Under the pieces are notes generated by a model that was not told where the DNA came from, made no database searches, and was given only the letters and a program-made list of their open reading frames with translations. DNA of 64,000 bases from Pseudomonas viridiflava (GTDB lineage: Bacteria; Pseudomonadota; Gammaproteobacteria; Pseudomonadales; Pseudomonadaceae): contig NZ_UTKY01000113.1 of assembly GCF_900583165.1 (NCBI RefSeq), forward strand, positions 1 to 64,000. Direction: 5' to 3'. The position numbers and the translations under genes are program-made. Shown in pieces: positions 16,828-24,484 of this stretch (position 1 is its first letter; each line of letters begins with the position of its first letter).

Positions 16828-17301
16828 ATGGGTACCAAAGTTTTCGAGGGAAATATCTCTCGTACTAGCAACGCAATCATTGTTAACGGTCGACTAACGA
16901 AATACGAGTTCATCGAGATCGGTGGGCAGCGAGTGATGAAGGTACAGGCAGATTCCCTTCTGGATACGTTCATCAACGTCGGGGATGACGTAGGCCTGTC
17001 GTGCGTCAAAGTGATGGGCGGCGTACACAAGGTTTGTGCGGTGCGGGAGTCCGATGGCCGCATCACAAAAATGGAAGGGTCTGTACCGGTTCTCGCCGCG
17101 ATTGTAGCGTTCGGTCTTTGGGTGTTTTTGCTCGCGTTCATTTTTATGTTTGCGGTGTTTTTTATGCCAACGGCCTTGGCAGTCATCTTATGGCTTGGGC
17201 TCCCAGCGCTGTTTGCATATTTCCACACCATTGGCTTTTTCAAAGCGCGAAATGCGTTCGACGATATTTCGCAGAAAGCAGCCCCTGCTAAAGACTGGTA
17301 A
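16828..17301 (+). CDS. Hypothetical membrane protein with N-terminal beta domain
   Basis: 157 residues. Residues 1-85 are beta-rich and soluble. Two membrane helices follow at about 87-110 and 113-135, with a short charged C-terminal tail ending in AAPAKDW. There is no signal peptide; the first domain should face the cytoplasm or periplasm depending on helix orientation, which I cannot decide. A weak AGTAGG lies before the ATG. I do not recognise the family, and the flanking genes (lipoprotein, acidic small protein, another two-helix protein) give no function. Confidence 0.6.
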   Translation: MGTKVFEGNISRTSNAIIVNGRLTKYEFIEIGGQRVMKVQADSLLDTFINVGDDVGLSCVKVMGGVHKVCAVRESDGRITKMEGSVPVLAAIVAFGLWVFLLAFIFMFAVFFMPTALAVILWLGLPALFAYFHTIGFFKARNAFDDISQKAAPAKDW

Positions 17302-17442
17302 CCCTCTCGTAAAACTGCGAGATCGCTGCGCTATTGCTTTTTGCATTGCTTGCGCCGTTCATCATCCTGCCGGCACTCTCGCCGTCCTGGTGCCTCTCAT
17401 GTTTAAGCGCGGATATCCCGGGCGTTAGAACGGAGAGCCAGC

Positions 17443-17640
17443 ATGCAAATCAACGAAAATGCCCCTGGGAACATTTCCCAGCAGGATGTGACCCGCGGTA
17501 CAGACAATGAAGCGGGTCACGACCCGAAGCGCGACGAGGACCATAGCTCCCTACCGCCGGATGATGATGCACCGTTGGAGGAGGATATGTCGGATGTGGA
17601 CGCTGCTGACTCAGTAGCGAGCGAGCATCCCGACAACTGA
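17443..17640 (+). CDS. Small acidic, probably disordered protein
   Basis: 65 residues with about 18 Asp/Glu, many Ser/Pro/Asn/Gly and almost no large hydrophobic residues, so it is probably unstructured. GGAGAG lies 7 nt before the ATG and a strong terminator follows the stop, so it forms a neat single-gene unit. Similar small acidic proteins of unknown role are common in Pseudomonas; no function can be assigned. Confidence 0.6.
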   Translation: MQINENAPGNISQQDVTRGTDNEAGHDPKRDEDHSSLPPDDDAPLEEDMSDVDAADSVASEHPDN

Positions 17641-17658
17641 ACGTTTGACGGTCAACGT

Positions 17659-17686
17659 GCCCGGCTGCAGAGCCGGGCTTTTTTTT
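17659..17686 (+). terminator. Rho-independent terminator
   Basis: GCCCGGCT, loop GCAG, AGCCGGGC (8-bp perfect stem) followed by eight T. Confidence 0.93.
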
Positions 17687-17764
17687 GCCTCGGATTAGCC
17701 TTGCTGAGCACTGTTGTCGAGAAGTAGTGCTACCGTCGACACTGCTGTTCTTGGAGCTTGCTGG

Positions 17765-18397
17765 ATGAATCGTCCCACCCAATCTCACCTTGTCGCAATG
17801 CCGCCCGCCGAGCACAGTACTGAAAACGCTGCGGAGCTCCCACCCATCTGGCACTACGGCCCGGACATACCGATCATCGGCAGCAACGGGATGGGCACAT
17901 TTGGTTTTTACTTTGCGTTGCTCTTGCTTCTACCCGCTTACGGGCTGGCGATGTTGCTCATGGGCGGGCTTGATGCGATGCAAGGTGCTACTCCCAATGC
18001 CGGGCTGGGCCTCACTGCGTCGTTTTTCATCCTGCCGATGATTGGCTTTGCTGTTCTCATGGGTGTGTTCTTTGCGTGGTTTGCCTCTGCGCCTCAGGTG
18101 CAGGCCTTCACGTTCGACGCAAATCAGCAACTGCTGACGCTTACGGTCACCCGGCGCGGCCGTAAGCCCACCGTAGTGCGCGTGGCATTTGACGACATCC
18201 TCTACATCCGCCCCTACGTAGTTTTCAGTTCCGACCGCAATGGTCATTTTCGTGTCGTTTATCAGGGGCCGAATGGGAAAGTTTTCGAATATGAATTAGG
18301 TGACGGTACTTCTCTGAAAAATCTGGAGCTTCATGCGCAGTGGTTTCGGGGAATGATGGGCGATCGGGTGCACGAGCTAGTGAATCTGGACAAGTGA
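17765..18397 (+). CDS. Hypothetical two-helix membrane protein with C-terminal PH-like domain
   Basis: 210 residues from the ATG at 17765 (GGAG about 9 nt upstream). A Pro-rich cytoplasmic N terminus is followed by membrane helices near 42-65 and 80-103, and then a soluble, mostly beta domain (about 110-205) with strands such as FTFDANQQLLTLTVTRRG and DDILYIRPYVVF, reminiscent of bacterial PH-like domains. That fold call is inference from pattern only. Its layout mirrors the 16828 gene with the order of soluble and membrane parts reversed. Function unknown. Confidence 0.62.
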   Translation: MNRPTQSHLVAMPPAEHSTENAAELPPIWHYGPDIPIIGSNGMGTFGFYFALLLLLPAYGLAMLLMGGLDAMQGATPNAGLGLTASFFILPMIGFAVLMGVFFAWFASAPQVQAFTFDANQQLLTLTVTRRGRKPTVVRVAFDDILYIRPYVVFSSDRNGHFRVVYQGPNGKVFEYELGDGTSLKNLELHAQWFRGMMGDRVHELVNLDK

Positions 18398-18429
18398 GAG
18401 TAGCTAAACCCGCTCGCTACTCAATGCAT

Positions 18430-18456
18430 CGCTCGGCCCTGCTACGGGGCCGAGCG
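18430..18456. terminator. Hairpin between convergent genes
   Basis: CGCTCGGCCC, 7-nt loop, GGGCCGAGCG: a perfect 10-bp stem between the convergent 17765 and 18465 genes. There is no T-run right after it, so it may act as a weak or bidirectional terminator. Confidence 0.55.
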
Positions 18457-18464
18457 ACGGTTCA

Positions 18465-18893
18465 TCAATGCCGCTTGTTCTTATGTTTGTGTTTGTTGCC
18501 CTTGTGTTTTTTACCGTCAGATCGGTGATTGCTCTCATCATCCGCCAGATTATTGCCCAGCGCGCCACCTGCGGCACCACCCAGGCCAGCGCCGATCGTA
18601 GAGCCGGTTGTGCCGCCCAGGCGATTGCCTATCAACGATCCGCCAGCAGAGCCGACCCCGCCGCCTATCGCAGCTTCTGCACGATTGCCCTTTTGAGCAC
18701 CGACTGCTCCGCCTGCGGCACCGCCCAAGCCTGCGCCAACCGCTGCTCCGGTTGAGCCGCCGAGCTGTTGGCCGACGATATTGCCAAGTGCACCACCAAC
18801 GCCGCCTCCGAGAGCGGCGGTACCGTCTCCGGCGGCCATCGCACCTTGGGAAATCAGGGCGCCCAGAAACAGGGCGGGTAGTGTCATTTTCAT
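18465..18893 (-). CDS. Glycine-zipper secreted protein with basic tail
   Basis: 142 residues. The signal peptide MKMTLPALFLGALISQGAMA is followed by two similar glycine-zipper blocks (about 22-65 and 70-112) full of GxxxG spacing (GAAVGAGLGGAAGG, then STIGAGLGGAAGG), and a C-terminal Lys/His tail (KKHKGNKHKHKNKRH). Glycine-zipper proteins associate with or insert into membranes; the His/Lys tail could bind metal or anionic surfaces. Similar proteins are frequent in Pseudomonas without a known role. AGGTGA precedes the ATG. Confidence 0.72.
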   Translation of the reverse strand: MKMTLPALFLGALISQGAMAAGDGTAALGGGVGGALGNIVGQQLGGSTGAAVGAGLGGAAGGAVGAQKGNRAEAAIGGGVGSAGGSLIGNRLGGTTGSTIGAGLGGAAGGALGNNLADDESNHRSDGKKHKGNKHKHKNKRH

Positions 18894-19127
18894 CAGGTGA
18901 ACCTCTATGGGTTGTCAGCAGGCGCTCACGATTTGAAGTACGCCTGGTATTAGGATTGAAACAAAAGCTCGAAGTTCTACGCGGAGGGTGCCCTGAGGCA
19001 AGGGGTTGTAACAAAGTATGCCGCGATCAGCCCGACCGTAGTTGTTCGCACTCCGTACTCAAACGTATGATCAGACCGAGCGATCTAGCCTGGTCGCTGA
19101 GACTTCTCCCTTCTGAAGGACATGAGC
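18894..19127. other. Intergenic stretch, no gene seen
   Basis: Contains the upstream region of the glycine-zipper gene and of the small ORF at 19128. No clear promoter, repeat or coding frame was seen. Confidence 0.4.
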
Positions 19128-19289
19128 ATGCAAAAGCACTTCGGTAATTCTGGCCTGTTCAAGGCTGCTTCATATCACCGCGATGAAACCCTGGGCAGCG
19201 GCATCGCTGCCTGGGTGTTGAAAAATAGTGCGTTGAATACGAAGGAGTTTTTGATATGTCCAAAGAATTACTCGGAGTTTCTGCTCTAG
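19128..19289 (+). CDS. Possible small protein of 53 residues
   Basis: The frame opens with MQKHFGNSGLFKAASYHRDE and ends at TAG 19287-19289, 34 bp inside the next gene. GAAGGA lies 7 nt before this ATG (another ATG two codons earlier is too close to it). The middle (GSGIAAWVLKN) is mildly amphipathic. It may be a real small protein or a leader that couples translation to the following membrane protein, whose start it overlaps. No family recognised. Confidence 0.35.
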   Translation: MQKHFGNSGLFKAASYHRDETLGSGIAAWVLKNSALNTKEFLICPKNYSEFLL

Positions 19290-19612
19290 GCTTGATGGTA
19301 ATTGGCGAGTTTTGTGCAATTTACAGTGAGGTGGTAACCGCCAGGTTGGCTCAAGCGGGCGACGGCTCATGGCAGGCGTTCATGATGCCTGTGGTGGTGA
19401 TGTGCTTTGCCGGGCTTTGTTTGTTGGGCGCTTATTGGCTGGGGTACTTGGCGGTCGGTGATATCTGGGTGGTTACGGTCGTTTCCGTTACCTCGTTACT
19501 GCTGCTGGAGCCAATCGTGATCTGGGGGCTGTTCCATGAAATGCCCGGACGAGGAGCGTTGATCGGCTTTTGCTTGGGTGCCTTGGGTATGTTGGCGACG
19601 GTCTTGTTGTAA
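19256..19612 (+). CDS. Small four-helix membrane protein (SMR/EamA-like)
   Basis: 118 residues with four hydrophobic helices, near 5-25, 40-65, 68-90 and 98-118. The length and the last two helices (VTSLLLLEPIVIWGLFHEM, then GALIGFCLGALGMLATVLL) resemble small multidrug resistance or half-EamA proteins, but the conserved Glu of SMR pumps in helix 1 is not clearly placed (a Glu is at 18). GAAGGAG lies 8 nt before the ATG. Function uncertain. Confidence 0.65.
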   Translation: MSKELLGVSALGLMVIGEFCAIYSEVVTARLAQAGDGSWQAFMMPVVVMCFAGLCLLGAYWLGYLAVGDIWVVTVVSVTSLLLLEPIVIWGLFHEMPGRGALIGFCLGALGMLATVLL

Positions 19613-19620
19613 TTGCACGT

Positions 19621-19650
19621 TCTGGTCCGGCATTCGAATGTCGGACCAGA
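19621..19650. promoter_or_regulatory. Near-perfect 30-bp palindrome
   Basis: Arms TCTGGTCCGG and TCGGACCAGA around a CATTCGAATG centre; 28 of 30 bases are self-complementary. It begins 9 bp after the membrane protein gene and lies just before a GGAGGG ribosome site. It could be a terminator without a T-run or an operator. Confidence 0.5.
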
Positions 19651-19668
19651 TTATGGAGGGTATAACTT

Positions 19669-19890
19669 ATGGGGCGCACAACGGACAATACCTTCCACCA
19701 CCACAACTGCGGTTGAATTTCGAATCACTCACCATGGCCCTTCAATCAGCAAAAAAGCTGGGCCACTGAAAGCAAGCAAATCATCTGGACCACTATTTGC
19801 GCGCGAATCGGATGTTTCATTGCTCTTATCCTCATGGCAGCGATCGGTAATGCTGTAGCTTGCGACGTTGAGAGCCGCGATCACCAGTAA
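19669..19890 (+). pseudogene. Small ORF interrupted by an in-frame UGA
   Basis: GGAGGG lies 8 nt before an ATG at 19669 that opens MGRTTDNTFHHHNCG and then meets TGA at 19714-19716. The same frame continues without another stop for 57 codons to TAA at 19888-19890, encoding a membrane-like segment (ARIGCFIALILMAAIGNAVA). No start codon exists after the TGA before that segment. The simplest reading is a small gene disabled by one nonsense change. Read-through is possible but unsupported. Confidence 0.4.
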
Positions 19891-20080
19891 CACACGCCGC
19901 TACTCACATCAGTATAGGTGCTGAAACCAATTGTTCACGTTTGGCCCAGTTTGACGGGGCGACGGGACCGGCTTGTAACAATCTGTCCACCTCTACCGCA
20001 CTTTTTTTCATTTCGCCGATCTATCCTTGTCCCTGCCTCGCCGAACCCCTGCGTGGCCAGACAAACCAGACCGGGTGCCG

Positions 20081-20830
20081 ATGGATCGCGCGTTTCCTTT
20101 TTCAATCTTGCTACGGGTACGCTGGCCGCTGTTGCTGGCGGCGGTTTTGATGCTGTTTGCTGGCGGCTGCACTCAGCAACAGGGGCGGGATATCGCCAAG
20201 CAGTTCACCAATGGCAAGCCCGATGAGTTTTTCCAAACCAGTGTCGACCGCATGGCCACCTTGGGCATGCAAGACAACCTGCAAAGCCTGTATCTGTTGA
20301 TGAACAAGCTCTATCTGCGCAACCCCAACCAATGGCGCCAGTCGGGTTATCCAGATGCGGTGACGGCTGCACGGGAAATTCGCCAGGCCATTGAACAACG
20401 TCGATCCTTGCCTGCCCTTGGCGATCGTCGCGACCTCGCGGCGCTGAGCTATTCCTTGAGCCCGGAATTCAAGGGGGACCGCGTCGGCGCGTTTATCTAT
20501 GCGATTGGCAGCATGTTGGTGACTGCCCACGGTGGCCGCACCCAGTTCTACATGACTGACTCGATCAACCCGCAGTTCGTGAGCAACGCCGCGCGCAATA
20601 TTGAGAAAGCCACCTGGCTATTGAGCAAACGCCAGGATGCCAATGGCGTGCTGTTGCTGTTCTCCAACGAGATTTCGGAGGAGGGCAGCAACCTCAGTTT
20701 TGCGGTGGAGTTTGGCAAGATCGTCGCGCGCCTAGACCTGTTGACCCAGATGCTCGACGAACGCTACCGGCGTATCGGGCTTAACTATGCGCAAAGCCTG
20801 TTGCTGATGAATTTCCTGCCGGTGCAGTGA
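20081..20830 (+). CDS. Hypothetical lipoprotein
   Basis: 249 residues. The start is at the ATG 20081, giving a long hydrophobic signal ending in FAGGC (lipobox, Cys near 30). The mature part is all-helical (for example NLQSLYLLMNKLYLR and NIEKATWLLSKR), with no catalytic motif I can name. It should be anchored in the envelope. It stands alone, with a 250-bp upstream region and no adjacent partner. I do not recognise the family. Confidence 0.72.
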   Translation: MDRAFPFSILLRVRWPLLLAAVLMLFAGGCTQQQGRDIAKQFTNGKPDEFFQTSVDRMATLGMQDNLQSLYLLMNKLYLRNPNQWRQSGYPDAVTAAREIRQAIEQRRSLPALGDRRDLAALSYSLSPEFKGDRVGAFIYAIGSMLVTAHGGRTQFYMTDSINPQFVSNAARNIEKATWLLSKRQDANGVLLLFSNEISEEGSNLSFAVEFGKIVARLDLLTQMLDERYRRIGLNYAQSLLLMNFLPVQ

Positions 20831-20968
20831 TTGCACGCCCCAAATCAGCCTAATGGGTGCGGTGTTTCTCTTTACCGTGTAGGACGCGGCCTATCTTGCA
20901 TTCCGATGGTTGAAACACCCCCGGGTCATCAATAGCCTCGGATTTTTCCGAGAAGTCGAGGCCTCTAC

Positions 20969-21238
20969 ATGGGTAAGCGAAAAACGGTTTGGCCCACTGA
21001 TCGTGAAATCCGTCTGCGCTTTATCCTGTTCGCCGTGATTGATGCTGCGAGTGCCCAAGGTGTAGCGTCTGAGCTGTTGTTGCCCGCGCATAAGCTGTTG
21101 CGCGACACTCCCACTGAGGCGCAAATGCTCAGTACCCTGGGTGACATTCTGAGCACCGATGAAATGTACGGTTTCAGATTTACGCGCGGCTCTGAAGCAG
21201 AAGAGTTTATGCAAACGCTGGAAATATCAGCCCGCTGA
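20969..21238 (+). CDS. Hypothetical protein, 89 residues
   Basis: A short soluble, mostly helical protein with a basic start (MGKRKTVWPTDREIRLR) and acidic C-terminal half. No signal peptide, membrane helix or cysteine. No good ribosome site is visible before the ATG, which lowers confidence, but codon third positions are G/C-rich as in neighbouring genes. Function unknown. Confidence 0.5.
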   Translation: MGKRKTVWPTDREIRLRFILFAVIDAASAQGVASELLLPAHKLLRDTPTEAQMLSTLGDILSTDEMYGFRFTRGSEAEEFMQTLEISAR

Positions 21239-21588
21239 ACCCACTCCCATTCCCCTCTTTTTGCGCTCAATGGCAGACGGCCTTATGGCTGCTCCTGCCC
21301 GAAAGCGCAAATGCCCCCTTGCTCCATGCCATTTCCGTCTGCGGTTTAGCATTCCAAAAACGACGCAATACGTTTCTAGAACCGACCTGTGGTCTTCTTG
21401 GCGTTTCTTTATAACCCTATGAATTTAAACAGTTAAATATTATTAAAGTTGTGTTCTATGTGAATTCTATATGTATACAGAGAAAATACATTCTATTGAC
21501 CGTCACTTTTGCCCATGCGAATCTCAATCCCACAGGCAGCCTTTACCGGGGCTTGACACTAAAAAAACAACGTAGGGCGAGGTGCACC
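21239..21588. other. AT-rich intergenic region before the ABC importer
   Basis: About 350 bp without a supported gene. The part at about 21410-21510 is markedly AT-rich, unlike the rest of the window, and probably carries the promoter and control sites of the importer operon. TTGACA at 21555-21560 lies close to the start codon but has no matching -10 box. A 50-codon frame from 21270 lacks a ribosome site. Confidence 0.45.
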
Positions 21589-22437
21589 ATGAAGGCATTT
21601 TGGAAGACCGTTTGTGCGGTTGCGTTAGTGGGTGTGGTTGCGCTTCCGGTTCAGGCCGAAGAAAAAACCATCACCGTCGGCACCATGTCCTGGGAAGACT
21701 TGACGCCGATTACCGGCATTACCAAAAAGGTTTTAGAGAACGCCGGTTACACCGTGAAGGTTGTGGAGTTCTCCGAGATTGGCATCGCTTACGCCGCGTT
21801 GACCAAGGGTGATGTACAAGTTCTGGCGTCGCAGACCGATTATGCGACCCAGGATTACTGGAACAAGAACAAGAACCGCCTAGAGAAACTCTCGCCGGTG
21901 TCCTACGGCTTGTACCAGGCCATTGCTGTTCCGAAGTACGTTGATATTGATTCGCTGGAGCAACTCAACGACAACGCTGATAAGTTCAGCGGCAAGATTA
22001 TCGGTATCGAACCTGGCTCGGGCTTGATGAGCGACGCCAACAAAGCCGTCAAGGACTATGGCCTTAAGCTGCAACTGCTTGAGGGCAGTACCGCTGCCAT
22101 GACGGCGGCGCTCAAGTCCGCCGTTGACCGCAAAGAATGGGTCGCCGTGACGATCTGGGAGCCGTCCTGGATGGCCCAGAAGTTCGACCTCAAGTTCCTC
22201 AAGGACCCGAAGGGCTCCTTTGCCCCCCCACAGGCTTACTACTGGATCGGGCATAAAGGCTTCACCGCCGAATACCCCCATGCCCGTGAAGTCATCGCCA
22301 GTGTGTACGTGCCCTTGGCCGATATCACCGCCATCAACGGCGTCGTCAAAGACGGCAAAACCATGGATGAGGCCGTCAATGGCTGGGCCGCCAGTCATGC
22401 CGACTTGATGAAGCGCTGGGCCAATATCAAACAATAA
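21589..22437 (+). CDS. Quaternary-amine ABC transporter substrate-binding protein (OpuAC/ProX type)
   Basis: 282 residues with a cleavable signal (MKAFWKTVCAVALVGVVALPVQA) and the OpuAC fold: an opening EKTITVGTMSWEDLTPI strand, the SDANKAVKDYGL helix and a WEPSWMAQKFDLKFL segment rich in Trp/Tyr/Phe that can supply an aromatic cage for a trimethylammonium group. It should capture glycine betaine, carnitine, choline or a relative in the periplasm. GGGCGAGG precedes the ATG. A longer open frame upstream (from 21451) is not coding. The ATPase and two permeases follow directly. Confidence 0.85.
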   Translation: MKAFWKTVCAVALVGVVALPVQAEEKTITVGTMSWEDLTPITGITKKVLENAGYTVKVVEFSEIGIAYAALTKGDVQVLASQTDYATQDYWNKNKNRLEKLSPVSYGLYQAIAVPKYVDIDSLEQLNDNADKFSGKIIGIEPGSGLMSDANKAVKDYGLKLQLLEGSTAAMTAALKSAVDRKEWVAVTIWEPSWMAQKFDLKFLKDPKGSFAPPQAYYWIGHKGFTAEYPHAREVIASVYVPLADITAINGVVKDGKTMDEAVNGWAASHADLMKRWANIKQ

Positions 22438-22526
22438 GCATCGATATTTATTTGCCACTGCCAGGTTCGAATAACGCGTTCTGATCAATTAGAAAAACCA
22501 GCCCGACTGGTTCAATAGGCTTAGCA

Positions 22527-23639
22527 ATGACAACGGTCAAAATAGACACCAACGAAGTGCTTATAGATTGCCAGTCGGTCTGGAAAATCTTCGGTCAGAA
22601 TGCCAAGGCGGCGATGGCAGCGGTGGTCCACCAGGGCCTCGGCAAAACCCAGGTTTTGCAGGACTTCAGCTGCGTGGTCGGGGTGTCGGATGTGAGCCTG
22701 CAGGTTCGCCGCGGTGAAATCTTTTGCATCATGGGCTTGTCCGGCAGTGGCAAATCAACCCTGATCAGGTTGCTCAATAAATTGATTACCCCCAGCGCCG
22801 GCAAGGTGCTGGTCAAGGGTAAGGACCTTAGCGCCTTATCTCCCGCTCAATTGCGCGACGTGCGGGCCAAAAACATCGGCATGGTGTTCCAGAGTGTGGC
22901 GCTATTGCCTAACCGTACCGTGCTGGAAAACACCGCCTTCGGCCTGGAAGTGCAGGGCGTGGGCAAGGCCGAGCGCTACAAGGTCGCCGAGCGTGCCTTG
23001 GCCAAGGTCGGCCTGACTGACTGGGCTTCGCGCTACCCCAGCGAACTCTCTGGCGGCATGCAGCAGCGTGTCGGACTGGCGCGGGCACTCACCGCTGACC
23101 CTGAAATTATCCTGATGGACGAGCCGTTCAGCGCGCTCGACCCGTTGATTCGCCGCCAATTGCAGGACGAATTCCGCCAGCTCACCAAAGAGTTGGGCAA
23201 GTCCGCCGTGTTTATCACCCACGACCTGGAAGAGGCGATTCGTATCGGTGATCGCATCGCCATCATGAAGGACGGGGTGATTATCCAGGTAGGCACCGCC
23301 GAAGAGATCGTGTTGAACCCGGCGGATGACTATGTAGCCGAATTCGTCGCAGGCATTTCGCGTCTGCACCTGGTCAAGGCCCATTCAGTCATGACGCCTG
23401 TAGCGGTGTACGCACAGGCCTTCCCGCTGTGCGATTTCAGCCGGTTGAACCAGACCTCACCCGACACCGATATCGATGCGCTTATCGGCCTGACCATCAA
23501 CGCAGACCTTGAGCCACTGGCAGTGGTCGAGCACGGTGTGGTGGTCGGTATCATCACCGCCAAGGACCTGCTGCGCGGCGTACAGGGCATCCCCAACGAT
23601 GCTCACGCAGTCGCCCCTGTGTTGGAGACCTCGCCATGA
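22527..23639 (+). CDS. Quaternary-amine ABC transporter ATP-binding protein
   Basis: 370 residues. Walker A GLSGSGKST (70-77), Q-loop VFQSVALLPNRTV, signature LSGGMQQR and Walker B IILMDEPFSALDP are intact. The long N-terminal extension and a short CBS-like C-terminal part (residues about 285-355, AVVEHGVVVGIITAKDLL) fit the ProV/OpuAA group that powers compatible-solute and betaine uptake. The C-terminal region is shorter than a full CBS pair, which suggests weak or no osmotic gating. Its stop overlaps the first permease by 4 bp. Confidence 0.88.
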   Translation: MTTVKIDTNEVLIDCQSVWKIFGQNAKAAMAAVVHQGLGKTQVLQDFSCVVGVSDVSLQVRRGEIFCIMGLSGSGKSTLIRLLNKLITPSAGKVLVKGKDLSALSPAQLRDVRAKNIGMVFQSVALLPNRTVLENTAFGLEVQGVGKAERYKVAERALAKVGLTDWASRYPSELSGGMQQRVGLARALTADPEIILMDEPFSALDPLIRRQLQDEFRQLTKELGKSAVFITHDLEEAIRIGDRIAIMKDGVIIQVGTAEEIVLNPADDYVAEFVAGISRLHLVKAHSVMTPVAVYAQAFPLCDFSRLNQTSPDTDIDALIGLTINADLEPLAVVEHGVVVGIITAKDLLRGVQGIPNDAHAVAPVLETSP

Positions 23640-24484
23640 GTACCCCGGATTTCTCGGTGCAATTCGATGCCGCCGTGGACGCGGGCCTGATGTGGTTGCA
23701 AGACAATGGCGAAGCTTTTTTCGAGGCCGCCAACACGGCGCTGACCGCAGTATTCAAAGGCGTGCAGTGGTGCATCGCCGCGCCGCCGTTTTACGTGATT
23801 GCCATCGTCATCGGCCTGCTGGGCTGGCGCATGGTGGGCGCACGCTTCGCACTGTTGTCGGCGCTGGCCTTGCTGGTCTGTAACTTTATCGGCCTGTGGC
23901 CCGAAACCGTCAGCACCCTGGCGCTGGTCTTGACGGCCACGCTGCTGGCGCTGTTGGTGGCGGTGCCGCTGGGTGTGCTGGCGGGGCTTACGCCAGCGTT
24001 TGACCGCGTGATCGACCCTTGCCTGGACCTGGTGCAAACCCTGCCGCCTTATATCTACCTGTTGCCGGCCATCGCACTGCTGGGCTATGGCCCCGCGACC
24101 GCCTTGCTGGCCACCTTTATCGTCGCGGTGCCACCCGCGCTGCGCCTGACCTCGCTGGGTATCCGCATGACGCCCAAGGAATTTGTCGAGCTGGGCGAAG
24201 CCAGCGGCGTCACCGGCTTGCAGATGTTCTTCAAGATTCGTCTGCCATTCGCCATGCCGAGCATCATGGCTGGGGTCAACCAAAGCTTGATGATGGCGTT
24301 TGGCATGGTGGTCATCGCCGGCATCGTCGGCTCCGGGGGCCTGGGCGAAACCATCTACGGCGCGGTGCGCACGCTGGATATTGCCAAATCGATCAACGCC
24401 GCGCTGGCCATCGTCATCCTTACCATGATCCTCGACCGACTCGCGCAAGCCGCTGCACAGTCGCGGATGGGAGCAAGCCAATGA
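23636..24484 (+). CDS. ABC transporter permease, first of two (ProW type)
   Basis: 282 residues with about six membrane helices. The EAA loop that docks the ATPase reads ELGEASGVTGLQMFFKIRLP (about 182-201). It overlaps the ATPase gene at its start and the second permease at its end, each by 4 bp, so all are translated together. Two different permeases in one betaine-type operon imply a heterodimeric channel rather than the homodimer of E. coli ProW. Confidence 0.87.
   Translation: MSTPDFSVQFDAAVDAGLMWLQDNGEAFFEAANTALTAVFKGVQWCIAAPPFYVIAIVIGLLGWRMVGARFALLSALALLVCNFIGLWPETVSTLALVLTATLLALLVAVPLGVLAGLTPAFDRVIDPCLDLVQTLPPYIYLLPAIALLGYGPATALLATFIVAVPPALRLTSLGIRMTPKEFVELGEASGVTGLQMFFKIRLPFAMPSIMAGVNQSLMMAFGMVVIAGIVGSGGLGETIYGAVRTLDIAKSINAALAIVILTMILDRLAQAAAQSRMGASQ

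Noticed and set aside
19714..19716. In-frame UGA as a selenocysteine codon
   Set aside because: No selenocysteine insertion hairpin is evident right after it and the flanking residues do not match a known selenoprotein; a nonsense change is simpler.
15600..21238. Integrative element in tRNA-Ser with a direct att repeat of the tRNA 3' end
   Set aside because: No copy of the tRNA 3' end (GGTTCGAATCCCTGG) and no integrase was found downstream; only the flanking terminator region is repeated.
21270..21422. 50-codon ORF in the gap before the ABC importer
   Set aside because: No ribosome site, unusual Cys/Arg-rich composition and no G/C third-position bias.
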